From: an uncultured Clostridia bacterium
GTDB taxonomy: Bacteria; Bacillota; Clostridia; Oscillospirales; Acutalibacteraceae
Reading direction: 5' to 3'
Assembly: GCA_904397895.1 (NCBI GenBank)
Contig: CAJFOZ010000048.1
Location: forward strand, 1 to 49,030
DNA length: 49,030 bases
Both the position numbers and the translations under genes were made by a program. The number at the start of each line of letters is the position of its first letter. The first letter of the stretch is position 1. The notes beneath the pieces were generated by a model. The model was not told the DNA's origin. It saw nothing but the letters and a program-made list of their open reading frames with translations, and ran no database searches. Positions 1 through 7,820 of the stretch are shown here, piece by piece.

Positions 1-25
1 CTTGTTTGGTTTTCCTTTTGGCATA

Positions 26-79
26 AATAAAACACCCCACTTATTATTCAGTATATCATACTGTCTAACAAATGGGGTG
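26..79 (-). terminator. Probable rho-independent terminator of the ccdA-tlpA unit
   Basis: Read on the minus strand, CACCCCA (79-73) pairs with TGGGGTG (39-33) and is followed by TTTTATTT. The loop holds a second small hairpin, CAGTAT-GAT-ATACTG. It lies about 55 bases beyond the stop of the TlpA-like gene. Confidence 0.65.
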
Positions 80-132
80 CTGTTCAAGCTGGACGCCATA
101 GGGGATTTTCTTTGTGTAAGTCAGGTGAATTT

Positions 133-765
133 TTAGGTAATCATATCAATGCCCTGCATGAGGTATTCTCTGGACAGCATGCCGATGCCGCCGGCCACCA
201 GATACCCCTCCGCATCGATAAAGTAGGTGGTGGGAAAGGAGGAGATCCCATAGGTCATGACGGCCTCCATCTCCCGGTCGTAATAGACGGGGAAGGTATA
301 ACCCTGCTCCTCAATGTATGCCTTTCCCTTTTCTTCGGTTTCACCTAGGCTGCCGATCCCATCGATCATCAGGAATTGGACTTCTCCTCCCAATTCCTGA
401 TAGACATCGTGAAAATCCGGCATCTCCATCTGACATGGCGGACAGGTGCTGGCCCAGAAGTTGAGTACCGTGGGCTTCCCGTTTAAAAGCTCTGAGAGTT
501 TTACCTCATTGCCGTTGTGATCCCAAACGGTAAAATCCGGAGCCTTTGTCTTTTCCTCCTGCTGGGTCTCCCCCGCACTTTCCGCTATCTGGGCGTCGGT
601 ACTGGCCTGACCGCTCTGCTGGGTTTGGGATTGCCCTGTCCCCTGGAGATCGGCTAGTCCTCCCGTCTCCCCTTGCCCTTGAAGCACCTGGTACAGGATC
701 ACCGCTCCTACCAGCAACACGACCAATGCAACTGCCGCTAAAATCCACTTTTTCTTTCCATTCAT
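133..765 (-). CDS. TlpA/ResA-like membrane-anchored thioredoxin-fold protein
   Basis: Probably a thiol-disulfide oxidoreductase on the outer face of the membrane. The 210-residue protein has a lysine-rich start and one hydrophobic segment (about residues 7-28) acting as an anchor, a Gln/Ser/Thr-rich linker to about residue 70, then an AhpC/TSA-Redoxin fold. The active site is STCPPC, with cysteines at about 108 and 111. CPPC differs from the CGPC of cytoplasmic TrxA and is common in reductants such as TlpA and ResA. A Pro-containing loop (SFPTTY) near the C-terminus is the usual cis-Pro site. It starts 13 bases after ccdA, so CcdA probably feeds it electrons. Its target is unknown; no cytochrome c genes lie in the window. 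Confidence 0.88.
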   Translation of the reverse strand: MNGKKKWILAAVALVVLLVGAVILYQVLQGQGETGGLADLQGTGQSQTQQSGQASTDAQIAESAGETQQEEKTKAPDFTVWDHNGNEVKLSELLNGKPTVLNFWASTCPPCQMEMPDFHDVYQELGGEVQFLMIDGIGSLGETEEKGKAYIEEQGYTFPVYYDREMEAVMTYGISSFPTTYFIDAEGYLVAGGIGMLSREYLMQGIDMIT

Positions 766-778
766 TTCGTTCCCTCCT

Positions 779-1444
779 TTAGCTGAGCAACGCCAGATAC
801 TGATTCATCAGCCCTGTCATCATCAAAATCCCCACAAGGATCAAAAGTCCGCCTGACACCTTGGTGATAACGGCATAGTGACTTTTGATCCAGTTAAAAG
901 TCGTTTTGAGCTTTTGGATCAACACGGCACTGATCAGAAATGGGATACCCAAGCCTGCTGAATAGCATATAAGCAGTAAAATTCCCTGGAACACCGACGC
1001 CTGTGATGAGGCCAGCATCAACGCCGACCCAAGAAAGGCGCCTACACAGGGAGTCCATCCCACGGCAAAGACGATGCCAAACAGCAAGGTGGAAAAAAAG
1101 CCTGTTTCAGTATTTTGTCCCATTCCCTTGTGGCCCTGAAACAAGTTAAATTTGAATACCCCTAAGAAATGAAGGCCAAAGAAAATAACCAGCAGGCCAC
1201 TGACGATATTGACTGCCGTCTGGTATTTTTTGAGCACCATACCGATGCTGCCGGCAAAGGCGCCCATCAGCACAAACACCATGGTAAATCCCAACACAAA
1301 GGCCAGCGCCTTCCAAAGGGGCGATCGCTTTTGTGCCCCTCCATCCCCGCCGGCAAAATAGGCTACATAGACTGGTAGCATCGGAAGAAGGCAGGGGGAT
1401 ATAAAGGTGATGAGGCCCTCTAGAAATGTTATCAGGTATGTCAT
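779..1444 (-). CDS. ccdA: CcdA-like transmembrane thiol-disulfide electron carrier
   Basis: CcdA/DsbD-beta family membrane protein that passes electrons from cytoplasmic thioredoxin to extracytoplasmic thiol proteins. The 221 residues are almost entirely hydrophobic, with about six helices. The two family cysteines are in ISPCLLP (helix 1) and GWTPC (helix 4). I chose the ATG at 1444, preceded by GGAGG; a longer reading to 1492 lacks a ribosome site and would begin upstream of the likely -10 element (TATACT at 1483-1488, TG-extended). The TlpA-like partner follows immediately. A trxA gene sits at the other end of the window, but any link to it is only functional inference. Confidence 0.88.
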   Translation of the reverse strand: MTYLITFLEGLITFISPCLLPMLPVYVAYFAGGDGGAQKRSPLWKALAFVLGFTMVFVLMGAFAGSIGMVLKKYQTAVNIVSGLLVIFFGLHFLGVFKFNLFQGHKGMGQNTETGFFSTLLFGIVFAVGWTPCVGAFLGSALMLASSQASVFQGILLLICYSAGLGIPFLISAVLIQKLKTTFNWIKSHYAVITKVSGGLLILVGILMMTGLMNQYLALLS

Positions 1445-1557
1445 AAACAATGGTTCCTCCGGTTTTCTAAGTATTTGGTTTAAGTATATCACAGCAAGTG
1501 AATTTTTTCTGTAACTCCATCACATTGGTTCCAGAAATTTTCCCATTGCATCGAAAA

Positions 1558-1589
1558 GGCCTGCTGGAGAAGGATTCTCCCAGCAGGCC
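1558..1589 (-). terminator. Terminator after leuD (bidirectional shape)
   Basis: GGCCTGCTGG (1558-1567) pairs with CCAGCAGGCC (1580-1589), and AGAA/TTCT extends the stem past a one-base bulge. On the minus strand it is followed by TTTT. On the plus strand a longer T-run follows, so it could stop either direction. It ends the ilv-cimA-leu operon. Confidence 0.85.
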
Positions 1590-1609
1590 TTTTTTTGAAG
1601 TAGATCCTC

Positions 1610-2101
1610 TTATAAACGCTCCGAGATGGTCTTCAGCAGGCCGCCGGAGGAAATGATATTCTGAATAAAGGGCGGGAAAGGCTCGGCTTGATAGGTCTTG
1701 CCGGTGGTGACGTCGGTGATGACGCCGGTAGTAACGTCCACCTTTACCTCATCGCCGTTTTGGATCTCAGCGGCCGCCTCCGGGCATTCCAGGATGGCCA
1801 AGCCGATGTTGATGGCGTTGCGGTAAAAGATGCGGGCGAAGGATGCGGCGATGACACAGGAGATACCCGATGCCTTGATGGCGATGGGGGCATGCTCACG
1901 GGAAGAGCCGCAGCCGAAGTTTTTGCCTCCCACCATGACGTCGCCTTTCTGGACTTTTTTGACAAAGTCCTTGTCGATATCCTCCATGCAGTGGGCGGCC
2001 AATTCCTCATGAGAGGAGGTGTTGAGGTAACGGGCAGGGATGATGACGTCGGTGTCTACATTGTCCCCATAGCGATGGACGGTGCCTTCAATCTGGATCA
2101 T
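1610..2101 (-). CDS. leuD: Isopropylmalate/citramalate isomerase small subunit LeuD
   Basis: Small (swivel-domain) subunit of the aconitase-type isomerase that works with LeuC. It isomerises 2-isopropylmalate in leucine synthesis, or citramalate to 3-methylmalate in the citramalate route. The 163 residues are the length of the short LeuD form. They show the N-terminal [12 protein letters not shown] motif and the substrate-loop [14 protein letters not shown]. The start has a strong AGGAGG site. It is the last gene of the operon, 20 bases after leuC. Confidence 0.95.
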   Translation of the reverse strand: MIQIEGTVHRYGDNVDTDVIIPARYLNTSSHEELAAHCMEDIDKDFVKKVQKGDVMVGGKNFGCGSSREHAPIAIKASGISCVIAASFARIFYRNAINIGLAILECPEAAAEIQNGDEVKVDVTTGVITDVTTGKTYQAEPFPPFIQNIISSGGLLKTISERL

Positions 2102-2121
2102 AATAATTTACTTCCTCCTTC

Positions 2122-3384
2122 TCAGTCAAGCTTGGCGGGATCGGTGATGTAACCGGTGACGGCACTAGCGGCGGCCACTTCTGGATTGCTCAAGTACACT
2201 TCAGAATCCACATGGCCCATACGGCCCACAAAGTTGCGGTTGGTGGTGGCCACAGCCCGTTCGCCGGCGGCCAAAATGCCCATATGCCCGCCCAGGCAGG
2301 GGCCGCATGTGGGGGTGGATACTACGGCGCCGGCCTTGATAAAGTCCTCAATGAGGCCCTCGTGCATGGCCTGCAAGTAGATATTCTGGGTGCCGGGGAT
2401 GATGATGCAGCGGACGTTCTTGGCCACCTTGCGGCCCTTGAGGATGGCAGCGGCAGCCCGCAGATCCTCCATGCGGCCGTTGGTGCAGGAACCGATGACG
2501 GCTTGGTCGATCTTGACCTCGCCTACCTCGTCGATGGTACGGGTGTTCTCCGGCAGATGAGGGAAGGCTACGGTGGGACGAAGGGTGGAGAGATCAATAG
2601 TGTATCTGGCGGTATACTCCGCATCAGGATCGGCCTCGTAGGAGGTCATAGGATGCTGGACACGTCCTTCACAATAGGCGCGGGTGACGTCGTCCACAGG
2701 GAAGATGCCGTTTTTCGCGCCGGCTTCGATGGCCATGTTGGCGATGCACAGGCGGTCGTCCATGGACAGGTTTTTCACACCATCGCCGGTGAATTCAATG
2801 GACTGGTACAACGCGCCGTCCACCCCGATCATGCCGATGAGGTGCAGGATGACGTCCTTGCCCGACACGTGCTTTTGGAATTTGCCCGTCAAAGTGACCT
2901 GGATGGCCGACGGAACCTTAAACCAGGTCTTACCGGTGGCCATACCGGCCGCCATATCGGTGGATCCCATGCCGGTGGAGAAGGCTCCCAGCGCCCCATA
3001 GGTGCAGGTATGGGAATCAGCCCCTATCACCAGATCGCCAGGGCCTACCAATCCCTTTTCCGGCAATAGGGCATGCTCGATGCCCATCTCGCCTACGTCA
3101 AAAAAATTCTCAATGTCGTATTGATTGGCAAAGGCGCGAACCTTCTTGCACTGTTCGGCCGCCTTGATATCCTTATTGGGGGTAAAGTGATCCATCACCA
3201 GGGCGATTTTTTTCTTATCAAACACCTGATGGGCTCCACAGCGTTCAAACTCGTTGACCGCCACCGGCGAGGTAATATCATTGCCCAGCACCAAATCCAA
3301 TTTGGCTTCGATCAGTTGGCCGGCTTTGACCTCCTTGAGTCCCGCATGGGCCGCTAGGATTTTTTGTGACATCGTCATTCCCAT
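2122..3384 (-). CDS. leuC: Isopropylmalate/citramalate isomerase large subunit LeuC
   Basis: Large subunit carrying the 4Fe-4S cluster of the LeuCD hydro-lyase. The 420-residue length matches the short LeuC class found in archaea and Clostridia. Cluster cysteines are visible in GSCTNGR and CGPCLGG, and the substrate region in [23 protein letters not shown] sits seven bases before the ATG at 3384. Lying directly after cimA, it probably serves the citramalate (isoleucine) pathway and possibly leucine too. No leuA or leuB is in the window. Confidence 0.95.
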   Translation of the reverse strand: MGMTMSQKILAAHAGLKEVKAGQLIEAKLDLVLGNDITSPVAVNEFERCGAHQVFDKKKIALVMDHFTPNKDIKAAEQCKKVRAFANQYDIENFFDVGEMGIEHALLPEKGLVGPGDLVIGADSHTCTYGALGAFSTGMGSTDMAAGMATGKTWFKVPSAIQVTLTGKFQKHVSGKDVILHLIGMIGVDGALYQSIEFTGDGVKNLSMDDRLCIANMAIEAGAKNGIFPVDDVTRAYCEGRVQHPMTSYEADPDAEYTARYTIDLSTLRPTVAFPHLPENTRTIDEVGEVKIDQAVIGSCTNGRMEDLRAAAAILKGRKVAKNVRCIIIPGTQNIYLQAMHEGLIEDFIKAGAVVSTPTCGPCLGGHMGILAAGERAVATTNRNFVGRMGHVDSEVYLSNPEVAAASAVTGYITDPAKLD

Positions 3385-3471
3385 AATGCATCCTCCTTGG
3401 TTTCATGGGTTTCATTGTCCTACATTTTTCATCTATTTATTATTCCCCAGGAAGGGGATTTTGTCAATCTA

Positions 3472-5055
3472 TCAATCTTTGGCTTCCCGGTCGCAGATCA
3501 GCTTATATTCAAAGGAATCCACCAGTGCAAGCCAGCTGGCACGGATGACGTCGGCCGATACCCCTACGGTAGTCCACACCCGTTTGCCATCGGTGGAGGT
3601 GATAAGTACCCGCACGACGGCAGCCGTGGCGTCCCCGGAATCCATGACGCGGACCTTGTAGTCGATGAGCCGGCTCTTTTCCAGACGGGGATAAAACTGG
3701 GCCAATGCCTCCCGGAGCGCCTGGTCCAAAGCGTGGACAGGACCGTCCCCCTCGGCGGCCGAGATGCTCAGCTGCCCATTGACCCGGATTTTGATGGTGG
3801 CGGTGGCCGAATTGCCGGTATCATCCACCGGTTGTTCATCCAGGATCTTGTAGCTCACCAGCTCAAAGCTGGGGGAATAGCGGTGAAGTTCCTTGCGCAC
3901 CACCAGATCAAAACTGGCGTCGGCCCCTTCAAACTGGTACCCTTCCATCTCCATCTGCTTAAGGCGCTCAATGATGCAGCGGATCTCCAGGGAATCCCGA
4001 TCCAAACCGGGACATAGCTTATGGATGCGGCGCAGCACCGCGGTACGGCCCGTCTGCTCCGACATGAGGAACCGCCGTTCATTGCCCACCAATTCGGGGC
4101 TTATGTGCTCAAAGGAACAGGAATTTTTCAGTACCCCATCGGCATGCATGCCCGCTTTATGGGCGAAGGCCGACGATCCCACATAAGGGGTGACGTTGGG
4201 AAGCTGCATATTGGCCACTTCGGCCAGTTCCCGGGCAGCCTGGGTGAGCATGGTGAGATTTTCCTCCGGGATACACCCATATCCCATTTTGAGCTGGGCA
4301 TTGGCGATGACGGTGGAAAGATTGGCATTGCCGCACCGTTCCCCAAATCCCAGATAGGTACCCTGTACCTGGACGGCGCCGGCCTCCACCGCCGCCATAG
4401 AATTGGCTACGGCTACACCGGAATCGTTGTGGCAGTGGATCCCTACTTTGACGTCCGGGAACCTCTCCACCACTAGATGGGTAACCTCTCCAATTTCTTC
4501 CGGAAAGCATCCGCCGTTGGTATCGCACAGCACCACCGTCTCGGCTCCGCCCTCCACGGCGGCAGCCAGGGAATCCAGTGCAAACTGGGGATTGTGGCGG
4601 TATCCGTCAAAGAAGTGTTCGGCGTCAAAAAACACCCGTTTCCCCTTGCTCTTGAGATAAGCCACACTTTCCCGGATCATATTGAGGTTTTCCTCCAATG
4701 TAGTGCCCAGGATCTCAGTGACGTGCAGGTCCCAGCTTTTTCCGAAGATGCAGCACACTGAGGTATCGGCCTCCAAAAGGGAATTGAGGCTCTTATCCTC
4801 CTCAACCTGGATACCCTTGCGCCGGGTGGATCCAAAGGCCACCAGCGTGGCGTGCTTGAGCTTTAACCGGGACACCTCCTGGAACAGCTCCATATCCTTG
4901 GGATTGGAGCCGGGATTTCCGGCCTCAATATAAGGCACGCCCAAGTCGTCCAACACCCGGACAACCGCCAATTTATCCTCGACCGAGAAGGAGATGCCCT
5001 CCCCTTGGCTGCCGTCCCGCAGGGTGGAATCAAAAATTTCAAGCCGTTTGTTCAT
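3472..5055 (-). CDS. cimA: (R)-citramalate synthase CimA
   Basis: Condenses pyruvate and acetyl-CoA to citramalate, the first step of threonine-independent isoleucine synthesis. The N-terminal DRE-TIM barrel shows DSTLRDGSQGEGISFS and later HCHND and AHKAGMHADGV. The C-terminal third resembles the regulatory domain of LeuA/CimA. GSNPKD and the overall form fit the CimA branch rather than LeuA or homocitrate synthase. At 527 residues the length is normal. I chose the ATG at 5055 (AGGGGG ten bases upstream) over the TTG at 5061. Its place between ilvN and leuC under an Ile-type T-box supports the assignment. Confidence 0.93.
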   Translation of the reverse strand: MNKRLEIFDSTLRDGSQGEGISFSVEDKLAVVRVLDDLGVPYIEAGNPGSNPKDMELFQEVSRLKLKHATLVAFGSTRRKGIQVEEDKSLNSLLEADTSVCCIFGKSWDLHVTEILGTTLEENLNMIRESVAYLKSKGKRVFFDAEHFFDGYRHNPQFALDSLAAAVEGGAETVVLCDTNGGCFPEEIGEVTHLVVERFPDVKVGIHCHNDSGVAVANSMAAVEAGAVQVQGTYLGFGERCGNANLSTVIANAQLKMGYGCIPEENLTMLTQAARELAEVANMQLPNVTPYVGSSAFAHKAGMHADGVLKNSCSFEHISPELVGNERRFLMSEQTGRTAVLRRIHKLCPGLDRDSLEIRCIIERLKQMEMEGYQFEGADASFDLVVRKELHRYSPSFELVSYKILDEQPVDDTGNSATATIKIRVNGQLSISAAEGDGPVHALDQALREALAQFYPRLEKSRLIDYKVRVMDSGDATAAVVRVLITSTDGKRVWTTVGVSADVIRASWLALVDSFEYKLICDREAKD

Positions 5056-5102
5056 GATCAAAAAGCCCCCTTGCTCTGGAAATACTGTTCACACGATGGA
5101 TC

Positions 5103-5618
5103 CTAACGGTCCATTCCATCGTGGTCGGCGATGGAACCGTCGCCCCGTTCCAGGGCGGTGATGCCGGTACGGGCCATCTCCACCACTGGATACTTTTGCA
5201 GGCCCTGGATGAGTTCGTCAATCTGTCCGCTTTGGCCGGTGGCCTCAATGGTGATGGTGTGATGGCTGATGTCCAGGATCCGGGCTCCGTGCCGGTAGGC
5301 GATGTGTAAAGCGTCGGAACGCTGCCCATTGTCCACCCGGATTTTAACCAACAGCAGTTCGCTGTGGGAGGCATTCTCTTTGGTCAGCAGGGATACCTTT
5401 TTCACGTCCTCCAGCTTGGTGAGCTGACAAATCACCTGCCGGATCTGGGATTGATCCCCCGTCATGGCGATGGTCATGCGGCTGGTTTTCGGATCCTCGG
5501 TGGTACAAGCGGTGACGCTTTCAATGTTAAATCCGCGGCGGTTAAACAGGCCTGTGATGCGCAGCAGCACGCCGGGATGGTTGTTTGCCAAAGCTGATAA
5601 AATCACTTTTTCTTCCAT
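5103..5618 (-). CDS. ilvN: Acetolactate synthase small (regulatory) subunit
   Basis: ACT-domain regulatory subunit of acetohydroxyacid synthase, which stimulates IlvB and confers branched-chain amino acid feedback. The N-terminal ACT domain is recognisable by NNHPGVLLRITGLFNRRGFN, and a second ACT-like half follows. The 171 residues are normal length. AAGGAGG precedes the ATG. It starts 13 bases after ilvB. Sometimes named ilvH; the function is the same. Confidence 0.95.
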   Translation of the reverse strand: MEEKVILSALANNHPGVLLRITGLFNRRGFNIESVTACTTEDPKTSRMTIAMTGDQSQIRQVICQLTKLEDVKKVSLLTKENASHSELLLVKIRVDNGQRSDALHIAYRHGARILDISHHTITIEATGQSGQIDELIQGLQKYPVVEMARTGITALERGDGSIADHDGMDR

Positions 5619-5631
5619 TGGGAAAACCTCC

Positions 5632-7314
5632 TTAAACCGTGGGATCGGGCATGGTCATCATGATGGCGTCGGCCGATGCTCCCGGCGGGATCATGGGTAA
5701 GGCATTGCAATCGGGGGAAATCTGGCAGTCCACCACAACCGGTTTACCCAGTGCCAACGCTTTGTCCACCACCTCTTCCACCTCTTCCGGTTTTGTGATG
5801 CGCATACCGGTGACGCCAAAGGCTTCAGCCAATTTTACCAGGTCGGTTTTGCGATGGGGATCGGTCTGGGAGAAGCGGTATCCGTAAAACAGTTTCTGCC
5901 ACTGGCGTACCATACCCAGGACGCTGTTGTTCATCACCATCACCACCACCGGCAAATCGTAGGAGGCCAAGGTGGTCAGCTCATTGAGATTCATGTGAAA
6001 GGAACCGTCTCCTGTAAACAACACCACCTTGCGCTCTGGATTGGCCACTTTCGAGCCGATGGCGGCGCCCAGTCCATAGCCCATGGTACCCAATCCGCCC
6101 GAAGTGGCAAAGGTGCGAGGATGGTTAAAACGATACCGCTGGGCCACCCACATTTGATGCTGCCCTACGTCGGTCACCATGATATCATCGTCGGAGGTGC
6201 GGGCGCGGACAGCGTCGATAATGGCCATGGGATCCGGATATCCCCCGTTGTCCTGGGGCGGTACCGGATGCCCTACCTTCCAATTCTCCACATCCTGAAG
6301 CCAAGCATCGTGCTTTTCCTCCGGGATTCTCTGGGTTAAGCTGCCCAACAGCCGTTTTAAGTCCCCCACCAGAGAATAGGTGGCATGGACGTTTTTATCG
6401 ATTTCCGCCGGGTCGATGTCCAGATGCAGAATCTTCGCCTGGGAGGCAAACTGCTCGCGATCTCCCGCCACACGGTCGGAGAACCTCGCTCCGGCTACCA
6501 ACAGAAGATCTGCTTCCTGGGTGGCTTTGTTGGCGGCGTAAGTGCCGTGCATGCCAATCATACCGGCAAACAAAGGATGATCGGCCGGGAATCCGCCCAA
6601 TCCCATAACCGAACAACAGACGGGGGCCTGCAACTTTTCAGCCAACTGGATGATCTCCTCTGTAGCCCCGGAAGAAATCACGCCTCCGCCGGCGTAGATA
6701 AGGGGACGTTTCGCCTCTTTTAGCATCTGGGCGGCTTGTTGGACCGTCTCCTCCTTCATCTCAGGGAGGGGAGCCAGTGGCAGCGGATCAGCCGGTGTAT
6801 ACTCCGTTACAGCGGCCGTGATGTCCTTTGGTACGTCGATGAGTACCGGCCCAGGGCGTTTCGAGGCGGCGATTCGGAAGGCTTCCCGGATGGTACCCGC
6901 CAGATCTTCCACCCGCTTGACTACAAAATTATGCTTGGTGATCGGCATTGTGATGCCGGTGATATCCACTTCCTGAAAGGAATCCCGGCCTAAAAGATCC
7001 ACCGCCACGTTGCCGGTGATAGCTACCATCGGTATTGAATCCATATAAGCGGTGGCGATGCCGGTGACCAGGTTGGTGGCGCCGGGGCCGGAGGTAGCGA
7101 TGACCACGCCGGTTTTACCGGTGGTACGGGCATAACCGTCGGCAGCATGGGAGGCGCCTTGTTCGTGAGCGGTGAGTATATGGTGTATTTTATCACTGTA
7201 TTCGTAGAGGGCGTCGTATATATTGAGCACAGCTCCACCCGGATATCCAAATACCGTGTCCACCCCTTGTTCCAACAGGCACTCTACTATGATTTGTGCA
7301 CCAGTTTTCTTCAT
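5632..7314 (-). CDS. ilvB: Acetolactate synthase large (catalytic) subunit
   Basis: Thiamine-diphosphate enzyme that makes acetolactate or acetohydroxybutyrate, the first shared step of valine, leucine and isoleucine synthesis. The 560 residues show the catalytic Glu in TAHEQGA (about residue 51), SGPGATNLVTG, the FAD-binding middle domain and the ThDP motif beginning GDGSFHMN and ending MNN. GGGAGG precedes the ATG. It is the first gene after the T-box leader, so the whole operon answers to tRNA charging. Confidence 0.97.
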   Translation of the reverse strand: MKKTGAQIIVECLLEQGVDTVFGYPGGAVLNIYDALYEYSDKIHHILTAHEQGASHAADGYARTTGKTGVVIATSGPGATNLVTGIATAYMDSIPMVAITGNVAVDLLGRDSFQEVDITGITMPITKHNFVVKRVEDLAGTIREAFRIAASKRPGPVLIDVPKDITAAVTEYTPADPLPLAPLPEMKEETVQQAAQMLKEAKRPLIYAGGGVISSGATEEIIQLAEKLQAPVCCSVMGLGGFPADHPLFAGMIGMHGTYAANKATQEADLLLVAGARFSDRVAGDREQFASQAKILHLDIDPAEIDKNVHATYSLVGDLKRLLGSLTQRIPEEKHDAWLQDVENWKVGHPVPPQDNGGYPDPMAIIDAVRARTSDDDIMVTDVGQHQMWVAQRYRFNHPRTFATSGGLGTMGYGLGAAIGSKVANPERKVVLFTGDGSFHMNLNELTTLASYDLPVVVMVMNNSVLGMVRQWQKLFYGYRFSQTDPHRKTDLVKLAEAFGVTGMRITKPEEVEEVVDKALALGKPVVVDCQISPDCNALPMIPPGASADAIMMTMPDPTV

Positions 7315-7368
7315 CGTTACAACCTCCCGTTGATCTTAATCATACCAAATCCATCGATTTTACCACAT

Positions 7369-7405
7369 AAAAAATGCCTTCATCTCACAAAAGAGACGAA
7401 GGCAT
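7369..7405 (-). terminator. T-box-controlled terminator before ilvB
   Basis: A 13-base-pair stem with one G-U pair, loop TTTTG-type, then TTTTTT on the minus strand. Its 5' arm lies just beyond the T-box core, which would form the competing antiterminator. Confidence 0.9.
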
Positions 7406-7672
7406 ACTAGCTTTCGCGGTACCACTCTAATTTGCTCCCCTATAGGGAACCACTCTGCGACATCGGGCCGATCCATTGTTCAGCCGAATATCCACCCCGT
7501 TAACGGAGGGTTAACCGTTCCCACCTACTACCCATCTTCTAAGGGATTGGGCGGAAGGCTCAGGGGTGATTTTCACCACAATCCAGCCACTGCCTCGCAC
7601 CACCCGGCAGCTCTCTGGCAACTGAAATTGCCCTACTCTTCCCCATCACAGCCTCTAAAGCATGTGTTATTT
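7369..7672 (-). promoter_or_regulatory. T-box riboswitch, predicted Ile specifier (ATC)
   Basis: Leader of about 300 bases before ilvB. Read on the minus strand it holds the AGAGTA element low in Stem I, then the Stem I 3' side GGTGAAA-ATC-ACC, whose ATC (7570-7568) is the specifier codon for isoleucine. The T-box core AGAGTGGTACCGCG is at 7428-7415. Its UGGU bulge would pair with ACCA of an A73 tRNA, as in tRNA-Ile. The terminator stem (7405-7374, ATGCCTTCGTCTC paired with GAGATGAAGGCAT) and U-run follow. Uncharged tRNA-Ile should favour antitermination. The specifier call is from alignment by eye. Confidence 0.9.
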
Positions 7673-7678
7673 TTCATT

Positions 7679-7707
7679 ATGATACTCGTCTTCCTCCACT
7701 TTGTCAA
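7679..7707 (-). promoter_or_regulatory. Sigma-A promoter of the ilv-cimA-leu operon
   Basis: TTGACA (7707-7702) and TATCAT (7684-7679) are separated by exactly 17 bases, placing the start near 7672, directly ahead of T-box Stem I. Confidence 0.85.
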
Positions 7708-7763
7708 GCATTAATTTTCTTTTTCCCTATTTTGTCATCCCCTTACGCACAAGCCCATATCCC

Positions 7764-7793
7764 AAAAAACGCCTGCCTAAAAACAGGCAGGCG
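7764..7793 (-). terminator. Terminator after the P-type ATPase-like gene
   Basis: CGCCTGCCT (7770-7778) pairs with AGGCAGGCG (7785-7793), followed on the minus strand by TTTTTT. It closes the rlmB unit and insulates the T-box promoter. Confidence 0.9.
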
Positions 7794-7820
7794 TTTTGCA
7801 TCCAATCATTCTTTCTACCG

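Noticed and set aside
2212-3069. 285-codon plus-strand open frame opposite leuC
   Set aside because: Shadow of the LeuC coding sequence, with no family features.
3472-5055. Calling this gene leuA (isopropylmalate synthase)
   Set aside because: The EGISFSVEDK and GSNPKD features and overall form fit CimA; no leuB is nearby and the T-box reads Ile.
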